The notes under the pieces are model-generated. The model searched no databases. It worked only from the letters and a program-made list of their open reading frames with translations, and was not told the origin of the DNA. The position numbers were made by a program, and so were the translations under genes. A stretch of 64,000 nucleotides of DNA from positions 503,737 to 567,736 of the forward strand of contig VFFE01007869.1 of NCBI GenBank assembly GCA_008921705.1. The letters run 5' to 3'. Each line of letters starts with the position of its first letter. Positions within the stretch are counted from its first letter, which is position 1. Of this stretch, positions 1 to 12,410 are shown piece by piece. The stretch comes from Burhinus oedicnemus (taxonomy: Eukaryota > Chordata > Aves > Charadriiformes > Burhinidae).

Positions 1-3000
1 TGATAATTTATAAACTCTGGAAGAATGACATTAAAAATAAAATCAAACCCAATCTCTTATTTATCTAGACAGAAGAACTCCATCTACAGGAAGCCAGGAA
101 AAGCAGTGCGTAGCCTCCCTACTTACTTGTAAATGCACTGAAATATTAAGATTTTTAAGAATAATTCTCAAGCATTCCTATCACAATTCTGTCCTATATG
201 AAGCAATAAAATGACGCTGAGATTTTCAAACCCAGTGATCTTCCAGATCTTTCACTGAAGTGAAAGGAAAACCCTCATCAGATTAACTTTTTACCATTAT
301 CTCCTGAATCAAAGCATAGCACAGTGCATTCTGAACTTCACTGAAAACACTGATGTAGTTCCCATTAATTAAATCTCTACCTGGGACTGCAGCAGAAAAA
401 GAGGCCTGTATACATTAAAAATGAGAACATCTGAACTGAGCTATTAAAACTAGTGTGTCCATGAGCTTCCTTCTCCCTCTCATCTCCACCTAAGTGCAAC
501 TTATTCAGGTTCTCTTACTCCTGGAACCCTTCAATGGATGTCAAAAGGCCAGAGCATCTTTGTGGTTTGAAATTTCACTCATTCTTTTTCCTCTTTGCAT
601 CACAGTTCTGAGAAGACAGGCACAACCCAAGACAGGATGACTTCCTTCCACAACACTGTAATGTAAACAAGGTTTCTGGAAAATCAGAACAGAGTAAATG
701 ATGACTACCACTAACAAGACAAGTTATTTCATGCGCAGACAAATGCATTATGAAGATTTATGCTCCACTGTTTTAAAGGGGTCATAAAAATTCTTTGATT
801 TCAATAAAATGAGTATCTAGTTTATTTCTTTGCTCTTACATCTGAGAACTTAGATACTCAGAACACTGTCCCCCACAGAAGACTTCTGAAGCCTAGTAGT
901 TTACACAGTTTTCAGATAAGGAAAAGACGAAATTTAAGCACATTTGTTATCTGCAGCCTGTTCTTCAAGCTGAGAGGGTACGTCAAAAATGACACCATGT
1001 TAACCCATGTACCATTTCTCACACCTCTCCTCACATTATACAGACACTACAACTGCATTAGCATTATCTTCTCTGAAGATTTTCTGAGCACATCAAAGCT
1101 TGGGCTGAATCGCAAGATTATCTTTTTCCCTTCCCTGTTGACTCTCAGGACCTTAGACTAGAAAATGTTCTGTGGCAGGGGAGCGGGGTACTCCTCATCC
1201 ATCCTGCTGAAAGATTTATACTTCGCCTAAAATAAATCAAGGTGCTGTAGGACAAAGAAAAAGCACACAAATTAGCATGATTCGATAGATCACTGGGTGG
1301 GAGTGGGTAGGGGGGGAAACAAACACATTAGGGTCTCAGAACTTGCTCTTAGGACTCCATTCATATTTTCCTCAGTGACTAGTAAACATAAAATTGTCCG
1401 ACTCTTGCACTGATGACCAGTACATGGATTGCCTGAGGTCTCTTAAAAGAAACCCTGGCAGAACCATGCAGGGAAACCAGTTCTTCCGGATTACCGTGGC
1501 CGTGTGCTAGCCACAAGACATTAACTTTTGAGAAAAAGATTAACACATGTTTTTCTGTCCTATACATAACCTATAAAAATAAAGTATCTGTTTTCTTCCT
1601 TCTTTCTTTTCAGCCATCATCAATTTTTTTTGAGCAAAAGCCATACACATACTTAAAGTTCTAAAACACATGCCAAAGGAGCAATGTACAATACTCTGAA
1701 GCCAAAATATGCCAGCTTCAGTCCTCTCCTAACTCTAGGCCAGTTGTTTCAACTTTTTCCGTTCCCACCTCCAAAAGCATAACTCAGATTTTCAAAAGAC
1801 AGCGATTTTTGTTTTACTGACAAGTGGGGCTGCTACTTTTAATTCCTGTTTTTCTGCATTTTCCCCACCTCGATCTTTGTGTCTTCCTCCTCTATCACCT
1901 GATACCACTCACTCTCGAAGAAGTTATTTACCCGTTCTCCTTTGTTATCATCCCACTCAGCTTTACTAGAATTTCTGAGAAAATGAAGACAAACAGCCAA
2001 GCTGGATTAAAATCTGTGTTACTGGAAAACCATTGCATTGTCATTTCTGAAGACTCTTTCCATACTCATTCACAAAAAAACTGTAGCACAGGAAGCAGCA
2101 ATGCAGCTGTTGCACATTCTCCTTCCAGCAGAGGCCAAATTAAGACACACAGAACCGTAGGCTACAACAGCCAATACTGATTAGTAGATGTCCTTCATCA
2201 GGAGAATCTCAAAGCTTGAAAACAGTGATTCAAGAGAAAAAAAACTCAACAAGGAAAGTATGTGTCATTAATGGCATATACACGGCATTGACGCCACCTC
2301 AGCCATCAATTTGCAGTGAGACATTTGCCTAAGAACTGTTTTCCGTATTCGTAAGAGCGGTATTTATATGCATTAACACTTCTAGAGCAGAGGACACAGC
2401 ACTAAGGTGCTATGCAAGAGCTATTAATCGCAATGCAAAGATAAACAAAACTTCACACAGACAGAATAAAACTGTGCACAATGGAATCTGGCCAATGTAA
2501 TTAAAACTTGATGCCTACTTAACAGTCAAACTGCAGACCTGTCAACAAAGTGCCACGTGTTACCCAGCTGAACGCTTGTCAAAGTAACCAACTCTGAAGA
2601 TTTTGTACTTAAGTGAGTATTTCCGGATACGTATGGAACTGTATTTTTTTTTCCAAGAAATGAAATAGCTTTGATGAGGTTGCTGGAGTAACAGGCATTC
2701 AAAGACATCTCCCATCTTTTGAGATTATCTGTCTAAAGAAAAAATATTAAATTAGCCATTACACAACATATGTTGTTTTTCTTTTACTAAGTCCTTTATA
2801 CACAGCAAGCATTCTTGATTTCAGAAACTTGAATCGTGTTGGGGCCCCACTAGCTCAAGCAATCTTCATCCTACAGACCAGCCTCTTTTCACTACCGCAT
2901 GTCTGAAGTAATCTCCATGTTAATTACAGTTAAATTACCATCAGGAATGACACTTTGAAAACTTTACCTCTAAAATATCTTTATTCAAACTTTTGAAGTT

Positions 3001-5445
3001 AAGATTTCTGCAACTTCCATAACTTTCAGCTTGTTGCCTGAGGAAGAGTCTAAGCTATGTAATACAGGTTGGGCAATGCGTCTCCTTAGGAAAATGCATT
3101 CTATAAAACACATCCTTCCTGTTATCACTTCCGATGGAAAACACAGAAAGTAGGCTTGACACAACTTCGAATGATTTTATCAAGACTTTTCTTCATGTCT
3201 ATCTCATGGGTAGCTAGCTGACCTAACTACCATGATTCCAATCTTGAGGGCAGACATAAACTCCTATAAATATTATTCAGAACTCAGATTCTATACACAC
3301 AGTATTTGTAATTGAACTCTATTACACTAGCCTCTTCCACATCTAAATACACCATCTCCTCCTAAGAACCTTACTCTTGTCAAGAAATACAGCTCTACTT
3401 AATGACAGTAGGGTATTCAAATGTCAGACCTGCATACAGTATGATAAGCAGTCTCTTTATTACGAGACACCACCCTAAAATAAGTATACGCTTTTAAAGC
3501 ACTTGAAACACCTACAAATAAACAACCCTCACTTTAATTTAAAAGAAGAAACTTGCAGCATTATCCTGAAACATAAGCATACTGTAACTATGCCAATAAA
3601 GTTCAAAAAGCTTAAAAAAAACCCAAAACCAACTACCAAGAAAAATACATGTTGTTTTATTCACTGACCCATTAAGAACACCCTCTGGGCATTCAACAGT
3701 ATTCTTTGTTTGCTGTCTTGTCTTCCCATTGTTGTTGGCATACGCTGGGAAACTACTAAGACGCGATACACATTTATCTGCGTAATTATATCACAAATTT
3801 AGGCCACAATCTTAAAGCTTAAGTGTTAACACCCAGACATCGATTTAATCACTAACAATCCGGGAAATACTTTTACTGCTAACAGGCTGGAAATTAAGCA
3901 TGTGCTTAAGTGCTTGCAAGACCACAGCCTTGGGTATTATACAAAACATTAAATTACATTTAATTTGGTGTTCACGGATGCTTTATTGAGCTATTGTCAT
4001 CCTTGGTAAGGGACTGTCTATAACAATTATGAAATAATTCCGTAATGTTTTACGATAATTCACTGAATGCCTGTGATTGATAAGGCTTGCTTAACAAGAT
4101 TTTGATTAATTACTCTTTGCACCGCCCCCCCCCATAAAGAGAAAAAAGGAACCATGACAAGTACAGACACATCATTTTCTTGGGGGAAGGGAAGGTGGGC
4201 TGGGAAGGGAAAGGAAGAGAAAGAGAGCAGAAAGATGACATGCAGTGTACATTGTTGAATGGCTCTATGATTTCTCTTGTGAATATTATCTCTGCTTACA
4301 GAAGAGCAATAAATCCCAAGCAAACACTATTTAGGCTTAGGGTTAATAATACGTAACAGTAACAGGCATTATAATAACTGATGCTGTAACTGTGCCCAAA
4401 AATGCATTAAAAACTCTGTAAAACTCACTTTTAAAGTTTTAAATTAAGAAGTCCAAGACTTTCAAGTAAGCGAAAATACCTAAGCAGTCTTTACTTTACC
4501 TTTAAGCGACACCACATAATTATCACTAACGTGATCTCAAAGCTGATTAGGTCTTTTTTTAGACACGGTTGTTTTGTTTATGTTTTCTAAAAACAAATTT
4601 CCTTGCCTTACCACATCATTTCCTGGCTGGGGCACATTTGTTTTTAAGATGCTTATACCATCTGTCCCGTGTCTTTTCCTTACGAATCACTGGAATAGAG
4701 GCGCTGGGTGTCAGCTCCTGGCTAAGGCGGCTGCTCGCCTGGGTATTCCGAGTGTCGTTATACCACACTCAGCTATTGTTCGACACTGGTAACGGGTGAG
4801 ATGCTAATAACGACGATTAAAAATAGGTTAACAGCTGGAAATCTCGCTCTCCGGCCACTGAGAAAGACGACGTGCTTTTGAGGGCGCAGACCCCGAGTAC
4901 CGTACCGCTGGGCCCCGGGATACCGGGAGGCCGGGCCGGGCTCCCCGCCGGCCGCCCCTCAGCCCCCGCCGCGGCCGGACGGCAGCCGGTACCGGGGGGC
5001 CCGGGGACGGCAGAGCCAGCGGCACCCCGGAACGCTCCTACCTGCGCTTCTCCGCCGCCGCGCAGCGGCCTCCAGTTTTTCCTCAGTATTTACGAATTTG
5101 CTAGAAAATTCTGAGGAAAACCTGTCCCCTCCGGTGCCAACCCGGCCTTTTACCGAGCCCCGGTGCGGCGCTTTCGACGCCTGCGGGGCTGCCGCTGCCC
5201 CGGCAGCGGCCGAGACGAGGGCGCTTCCCTCACCGCCGGCTCCCGCCGGGCGCACAGCACCGCCCGCCGCCTCCTCGCAACGGCACGGCGTCGGGGCGGG
5301 GAGGCCGCAGAACCGGAGAGGGGAGAAGCCCCTCTGAGGGACGGCCGGGCCGCCCAGAGAAGCCGGCCCGCCCTAAAGACGGAGAGGGGGAGCCGCCGCC
5401 TGGGGAGGGGGCGCGGGCCGGGCGGGGAGGGGGAGGCTCAGCTAC
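1..5445 (-). other. SEC62: SEC62 intron 1 (partial)
   Basis: This stretch lies downstream (minus strand) of the SEC62 exon 1 splice donor at 5444-5445. I looked for SEC62 exon 2 (the family sequence continuing with a Lys/Glu-rich segment and then a conserved cysteine-containing domain) and did not find it, so the whole stretch is read as the 5' part of intron 1. It is AT-rich, has no recognisable transposon, and contains a C10 run near 4124-4133. The ORFs of 60-118 codons scattered here show no family similarity and no codon structure. Confidence 0.75.
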
Positions 5446-5800
5446 CTGGATCCGCTTCCTGTGCCTCCGCCGCTCCGCCATGTTGTCCCCGTCTGCTCCG
5501 CCGGTGACGTGGGCCGGGGCGGGGGGGCGGCGGCCTCGCGAGAGGCGGCGGGAGCCGGCGGAGGGGCGGGAAGGCCGCGCCCCCCTCAGCCCCTCACCGC
5601 GCCCGGCGACGGCGGCGGGTCCGCCCGCGTCAGCCCCCTGAGGCCGCCTCAGCGGCTGCACCTCACCTCGCCTCAGCCCCCTCACCGGGCGGTGCCGCGC
5701 TCTGAGGGAACAACGGGTCTCCGCTCTGGTGGACAGGCACCGCAGCCCGCCCGCCTGCTGGCCGGGCCGGGCCGGGCCGGGCCGCTATCGGGCCCCACTA
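4880..5800. promoter_or_regulatory. SEC62: CpG-island promoter of SEC62
   Basis: This is a dense GC- and CpG-rich block in an otherwise AT-rich neighbourhood, centred on the SEC62 start codon. It contains several GC boxes and no TATA box, typical of a broad housekeeping promoter. TGACGTGG at 5505-5512 matches the ATF6/UPR-element core. A GGCCG tandem array sits at 5761-5784. The long GC-rich ORFs on both strands here are composition artefacts. The transcription start cannot be placed from sequence alone. Confidence 0.85.
5446..5481 (-). CDS. SEC62: SEC62 coding exon 1 (translocation protein SEC62)
   Basis: SEC62 is an ER-membrane protein that works with SEC61 and SEC63 in post-translational protein import and is also an ER-phagy receptor. 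Only the first 12 codons are present: ATG at 5481 gives MAERRRHRKRIQ, nearly identical to the vertebrate SEC62 start (one Lys/Arg difference from human, as I remember it). The exon ends with CAG at 5446, followed by donor GTAGC (5445-5441) in phase 0, the same point at which the human exon ends. The start lies in a CpG island, as expected for a housekeeping gene. The transmembrane segments and the LC3-interacting region are outside the window. Identity rests on the exact N-terminus plus synteny with SAMD7. Confidence 0.93.
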
Positions 5801-8800
5801 CAGCAGTGTGGTTAATAAGAAACTCCCCGCTGGGGAGATGCAGCTTCTTCTGCTCCTGTGCCCGAGCTTCACCCCGCCATGCTCAGGCTCCAGCGTCTAA
5901 AGTCCAGCTCCCAAATCGGTCCTGAGGACTCCCGCCGCCCGGTTCCCTCGCAGGCAGCCGGGGCTGCGCATCAGGGACTACCAGGGCCAGAGGCAGCGCT
6001 CCAGCCGCCTCCTGGCATCGTTCGTCCGCAGGCCGGACAAAGCCGGGGTGCCCGTCGCCATTCAGAGGGGTCACTTGTTATCTGGAGAGTTAGCCCATCC
6101 CGCTGGAATAAAGGTGCTCCAGCTTTGTCAGTAAAAATCTATACGTTTAGTTTTGATACGCCTAAATAGGATGCTAGGCCTCAAAGACGCCTGATGTAAC
6201 AGGCCTTTGTTAGTTGTTGCCTAATTAAACACGCTCTGATTGCTCGGATCTCCTCATATACCTACAGAATTAGATTCAGAAAGCAACCCATATAGAATAA
6301 AATGGCCTTTTGTCAGAGGTTGTCCCACATGCTTTTGCTATGAGGTCACTCAAGTTAGCAAAGCATATAATGGTTTATTCTGGCTCCATGTTTCCAAACC
6401 GCACCCTGGCACTTTGGGATGGAAAAGTATGTGCAGCGCTGTATTGTCTTGTCCAGTCCTTTCAAATCTTGTTGCCCCTTCCTATTCCCTATGATTTTGG
6501 AACCTCTCCAATTGAAAACTAGGTAGTTAAAAACCTAAAATTGTTTCCAGCAGCATATTTGCCCCTGAGTCACCATGCCAGTTTTTGTGTTTTTTCTGGT
6601 ACGATGTCTTTTTAATGTTTTCCTCTTGCTGTTGCTGGGCAGAAAATCTATACAAGTTACAAATTAAGCTGACTGACTGCAGAGTGAATGAACTATAAAA
6701 GTGTAATTTAAAAGATAAAATTGTAGGTATAGGGAATTAAAGTTTTTATGATTACAATAAAACAAAGCCTTGGTAAAAGTAGGCAAACTGCATTTATTAA
6801 AAAAAATACATTTTTAGCTTGGCAATCATTTTAACAGTTATTTCATGTGCTTAACTTAGAGTAACAAAAGCACATCTGAAATGGAGGCTTCCTTGCAGAA
6901 GTTTTAGCCATCTGTAACTTATGGCTTGCTAATAATACACAATGCCTGCAGGAAGGGTTTTCGCATGGCATAGCTCAGAGCCTCTCTGCTATCCCTGCAT
7001 AAGCAGAAGCTGAACTCAGCTGGGAAACTCCTCCCTGCTCTATGGGAGAGGCTGTTTGGAACTGCGCTCCTGTCTGCTCGCTGCCCTCCTTGTGAAGAGC
7101 ACAATCACCTTGTGATGGGTCTTACTCCAGATCATCATCCCTCACACCTCTACTTTCAGGCTCTTTTAAGACCTTACTTCCCATATACCTTCTGTGTCTT
7201 GGAATAAACCCACCTTTAATGCTTAGCTCTTAATTTTGGGGGTTTTTTTTGGTGTTATATATTATCTGCAGCTCATCAAGCTGTTTGCTGCCAAAAAAGC
7301 ACCTTGGATTTCTGGTGAATCTCTATTTTCTTTTTTTTCCACAGAACTTTTCACTAATTTGCAGAAGCTCTTCCCAGGACAGCTGGGCATGCGGCAGCAG
7401 ATTGATGTGGTGGCACAGGGAGCAAACTGATCACTTCGAGCAGATCTATGGAAAGAATGGAGGGATGGAAAGTGGGCCAGGGAACGTGTCCTCTGGTGCG
7501 AGGCACTGGATGGTGAACTCCCTACCGCTATTGAGCACAGAGCCTATCAAGACTGAATATTACATGGGACAAACTTATTTGCAGTCATCGGTATGGTGGG
7601 AGAACAGGAGAGAAGCAAGTAGCTGAATCTCAAGAAAGCTAGGGAGAACGTTAAAACTGGTTGCATTTAAGGTTAGTGTCTATGTCAGCTGTAGCGCAGG
7701 TTGCAAAAAGAATCATTTCAGAACCATGCAATAAAGTTACAGTCCCTTAAGGGCCAACTGCTGTGTTGATTAGAGTAGGGTTTCAGAATCATGACCACTT
7801 AAATTACTGTTATGAAGGATATTGCATGCAAGTGGAGTGGTTTCCTCTTTCAACCGAAGCCAAACTGATGGCGTTTCATTAGCCTCTTTTCTCTCCTCCT
7901 CTTTACCTCAGCTGTGTGATCTAATACGGCAGTATGGATGCTGGAAACTTAATTCTAAAAAAGCTGGATACATTCATGAAACAAAAATGCATCATGAGCT
8001 ATTAAATACAAAAATCACCTCTGGTTGTCTGCGTGATAGGCCCCTGGAGATAAAGGGAGTATTCTGAGATGTTTGCTTTGTTCTTATACTCTGCTTTAGG
8101 TATCCTCTCTTGGCCTCTGAGGCACAACATCAGGTTAGGTGTTGTCCTACTCTCTGGTACATATTTTCTTATACCCTTATATTCACTTATTCCTGGCAAT
8201 TTATCAGCATTTGTGCTATTGGTAATCTCATTGTTTTGGGCTCAGTGTTTGTCATCCTGGATTCCTAAGATCATGTGCTCTTACCACTATGGCATAGTTA
8301 ATACGTGCCAGAAGTGCAAGGCTACACGTTGGCAACTGAATTACTGCAATACAGAAAATGAAGTGACACTGAAAGTCTGAGCAAGTGTCTGTTCTGCTGA
8401 ACAAACCATTCACTTGTAAGCAGCTTCCACTGGACCCATGGTTAATCCTTCTGCCTTTGGGAGAAGAGAGGGCAGAACGCAAATGATGATTACCTCGACT
8501 ATTACGTTGACGGGCAGAAAGGCAGGCAGGACGGAAGCCAGGAAGGAAGGAAAGAGCTTCCATAGGGGGATCCAAGGACGACAGACAAAATCCCCAGCAA
8601 TATGCTAGGAGCCATTTCCTAGATCATCTACAGATGGTAGCATGCAGGCTCTGGAGTGACCTCCCATTTCATCCAGTCAGTTTCAGCACTGAATATGGGT
8701 GCAAAATATAAGGAATATGGGCCTTGCGCTGTACAGCAAGACATACTTTCAAGGCAGGTTTAGCTAAAATCCACCCACAAATACATGAGTCATTACTCAG

Positions 8801-11800
8801 AAGCACACTCCAGTGTAGACATATCCTGAGTCACTTCCATCTCAGAAGCTTATAAATATTTAGTTAGCCACTTAGCTTTTAATTTAGCAGAACAACAAAG
8901 ATTCATTAGACAAATCTCCAGAATGATCTTTCACTAAGAAGCTTCTTAAATACTTCCACTCTTGCAAGTTCCTTTTCATTTCTATACAACTCAGAATTAT
9001 TTGATACATATAACTTAAAAAACCCCATAGTTGAACTAAGAATGAATTTCCCCTGATTCTGGTCCTTTTGTAATTAATTTAATCTATTTCAAATATCAGG
9101 TTTGCTCATTGCAAGAATACATTTTTATTTCAGCAATAACTGCTGAACCCTAATAAAAACATGACTCTCCTGATACAGAGTGGCATATAGCTGTTCCTAA
9201 AGACCATCGTCAATTCTGCTGGTCCAGCAGACCGTGCTGGACTCAGTGGGGATGTACCTGGACACATAAATATGTTAAATGGAAAATACATCAGTCCATT
9301 TTTTTGAAGAACCAAAGAGCCACTGAGGTTTTGGAGGGAAAAAAAAAAAAAAAAGGCTTGCTTGTATCTCTATTTTTGGCAGTGACAGGAGAGGAGGAGA
9401 AGAATGTTAATATTTAAGGATATAGCATTAAGAAAAACAAATTATTATTGTTTTATAAAATCATAAATTTGTTGTTATGACTACAAGTATTTGAGTTAAA
9501 AATATTTGTTATATAAAAATGTGATTCTTGAGTTTACATCTCTCCAATTAACAGATTCAACCAGAAGCCGATGATTGGTTTACAGACCATCTTTCAATGC
9601 AGACTGTTTACAGACTGCTGGAGGCCCATGAATCACAGACTGAACAGCACTCCTCTCTAGCACAGCTCTTTGAACCCTGTAACTGAAAGGTAATCAGCAA
9701 AGATGAAAACTAGATTGGCTTGGTGCTTTCTTTTTTTCCCTTGGTCAGCAGTGCTTTTTCTGTTTGCTGTTTTGGTTGATTGATTTTTATTTCAGTAATT
9801 CACACGCGCAGATGCCACATATATGTGTTTTTAAATTTTGATAAAGGAAAACATCTATTCATGTCTTCGCTGTACTATAGGAAAAAATACTGCATCATTC
9901 TCTATGCAACACGAACAATAGGTTCCTCTTTTCTACAGTCTAGGTAAAAGGCTTTGCATCCTCAACCAACAGGGAAATTGTTGGTTTAAGAAGAACATGT
10001 GGATAGTAGCAGAACTAATGTCTGTCTGGAAGAGTACAGACTTAGGTAAACTTGGCAATCGGTCAAAGGAAAGGACTGCATAAAGGCCAAGTCAACAGAA
10101 TAATTCTTGTGGCCTCAATATAGGTGATAGTAGTAGCAAAGCCTTCCCAAAGCAAGAAAAGAGAGATGCAAATGAAAGGGCAGAAAGCAGCCCCTCCCCC
10201 CCTCCAATAAAAACCCCCAAACAAATGGAAGAGGAGAGGTGGGGTTTTCCCTTACCATGACATATATTCTTTTTATACTGAAATTGCCATAGCAATGTAG
10301 CTATAGCTATTTATTGTAACATGAAGGGCTTCGTCAAAATGAAGCTTCACAGGTAGCAGAACCCTGATTAGCACCGAGCCTCATAGAGCTGGCTGCTTAT
10401 TTTCCAGTGAACAATAAAGGGCTTAGATAGGACATTTTTTATGCTATTGTCAGAGCACAGTACCAAAACAAGAGCTGTATCTAGGTTTGGGTGCTTTTCT
10501 GTAAAATGTCTGATGTTGAAGGTGACCCAAAACACTACACAACCAATAAACATTATATTAGGGTATTTGGAAAGTCTAAAATAGGGAAAGTGTCTACTTA
10601 ATTTAAAAAAGAGAGGTGATTTGAAAAACTGGAGGTGATTATTTTTTCTGTTTCACACTTAAAGGATAAATTAACATTCTGAAAACTAGTTTGTGGAGGA
10701 TTCACAATTGTATAAGGTCTCAAAATACTAAGTTTTGTAAAGTCCATATATGGATATGAGTTGGTTTCAAATATCACCGCCTTGTGGACCTAGCTGCTGG
10801 CTCTTGTTTTCATGTGCTTGATTAGAATGACTGCTTGACTTGGACCAGGTGGGAATTCTGCCTAACTGTTGTATATTTGTAGCATTTTTTAGACATTTTT
10901 CACCTGGGGAACTGAGCAGAGAATTATCTGTTTAGGTCCATATGAATATGTATTCCACATCATCATCACATACAGCAATCATGAGGTTAGAAACACAGGT
11001 TGTGGTAGGAAGGACAAGCCATTTCTTCCTTTTCAGGACTTTCCTAAATCTCTTATTTATAGTACAGAGCCATTTTATTATACATTTGCTATACCTTTTT
11101 ATTTATCTTATCTTTAACCTTGGCCCTGTAAAAAGAAAAAGGAAATGGAAGTCTCTGTCCCTAGAAGCCTAGACATTTAGTGTACATACAGACAAAATCA
11201 GATACTTCTACAGCATCTCATAAAAAACATTCTCTTCTTCATTAACTGCATCACTATTACAGAGTAATACAGCAATAGATGTTAAGTGAAATGTTTGTAA
11301 TGATGCCCCACATATTAAAATACATCATCTGCATCCCATTGTGACTTTAGTGGCATAGCAGTAGAGATTAATGCAGTGCTGGCATAGGCACCAGAAAGTC
11401 ACCAAGCAGCACGGTTCTGCCAGCTTTGTTACATACTTGTGATTGCTAGCTACACCCTTTTGCAGCTGGAATAGGTGTTAAAAGTCAAAAAAGAGCTTGT
11501 AGCTGCTGAGAATCAGTAAGGCCTCAATGTTTACACCTAAACATAATGCCTGAAAACACATCAAAATCTGAAAAAATGGGTCTGTCTACTGATTCTATAT
11601 CTTTTTTTTAAGATTTACTTTTTTTTTTTTTCCATTCTCTCTGAAGTGTTTGTAGGAGAGGAAACATTCATTACCAGTGGTATTTCCATCATTAGAAATA
11701 GAATCGATTATGTCTATTTAGGTAAATCCCTTTCCTTCCTATTTCACTGTACGGCTGTAAGCAGTCCAGTGCGTTTTGGCTCCTCTGGCACATCTTCTCC

Positions 11801-12404
11801 CAGTACAGGAAGTCATGAAGTCGTTCTTTTTGTCATTTTGGGAAGAAGAGCCCAATATGTGCAAAGGATCATATGTTTGGGTTTTTTTAAATTGCAGAAG
11901 TAGTACCAGACTGCAAAGTTTGCATTCCAGCTTTCTCTACTTTTGGTGTTGTTCATGTCTGAGCCATTTACAAAAACAGTCAGAACCAGATTTCAATCTT
12001 TCTTCCCTGGCATATGAGATTTCAAGTCAAGCTCCTCTGCTGTTACTTTATAAAAACAAGTTCAGTTTCTTCATATCCTTGCTCTTAACAAGCCGCGTGT
12101 ACTTCAAGTGTGCCGCGTTTCACTTTGGAGGGGTAGTAGATAACCTCTAGCAGCTTTGCAGCGACATCTCGTGGCCTCATTGACCTGGAAGCGCATTAGA
12201 GATTCCTCTTCTAGGGTGGAGAAGGTCTCATTTGAGTTAAGTCAAATATTCCATACCATGAGGAGGTAGGATGCCATTTGAAAACGAATTCATTAACTGT
12301 CTTTAATTAGATAATTGACATTGTAAACATGATAGTCAATTGTACAAAAAAATATGTTAAAAATTGTTTCAGATGCTCAACAGAATTGGTGTCCCCAATT
12401 TTTG
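5801..12404. other. SEC62-SAMD7 intergenic region
   Basis: No supported gene. It holds AT-rich unique DNA, a purine-rich tract near 8516-8555, an A16 run near 9340-9355 and a candidate CTCF-like site at 12157-12176. The longest ORF (7249-7626, 125 codons, plus strand) has no recognisable domain. A lncRNA divergent from the SEC62 CpG island is possible, but nothing in the sequence proves one. Confidence 0.6.
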
Positions 12405-12410
12405 TTTATT
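12405..12410 (-). terminator. SAMD7: Candidate SAMD7 poly(A) signal
   Basis: This is the first AATAAA on the minus strand downstream of the SAMD7 stop codon (forward TTTATT), about 2.3 kb beyond it. If it is used, 12.4-14.7 kb is the 3' UTR. Weaker variant hexamers nearer the stop cannot be excluded, so this is only the nearest canonical signal. Confidence 0.3.

Noticed and set aside
4828..5925. Several 80-154-codon ORFs on both strands
   Set aside because: They overlap in most frames inside a CpG island, where stop codons are rare by composition. Only the 12-codon SEC62 exon has family support.
7249..7626. 125-codon plus-strand ORF
   Set aside because: No domain, no conserved motif and no splice context. 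Surrounding sequence is ordinary intergenic DNA.
11776..12150. 124-codon plus-strand ORF
   Set aside because: No recognisable protein family, and it overlaps another frame. Treated as chance.
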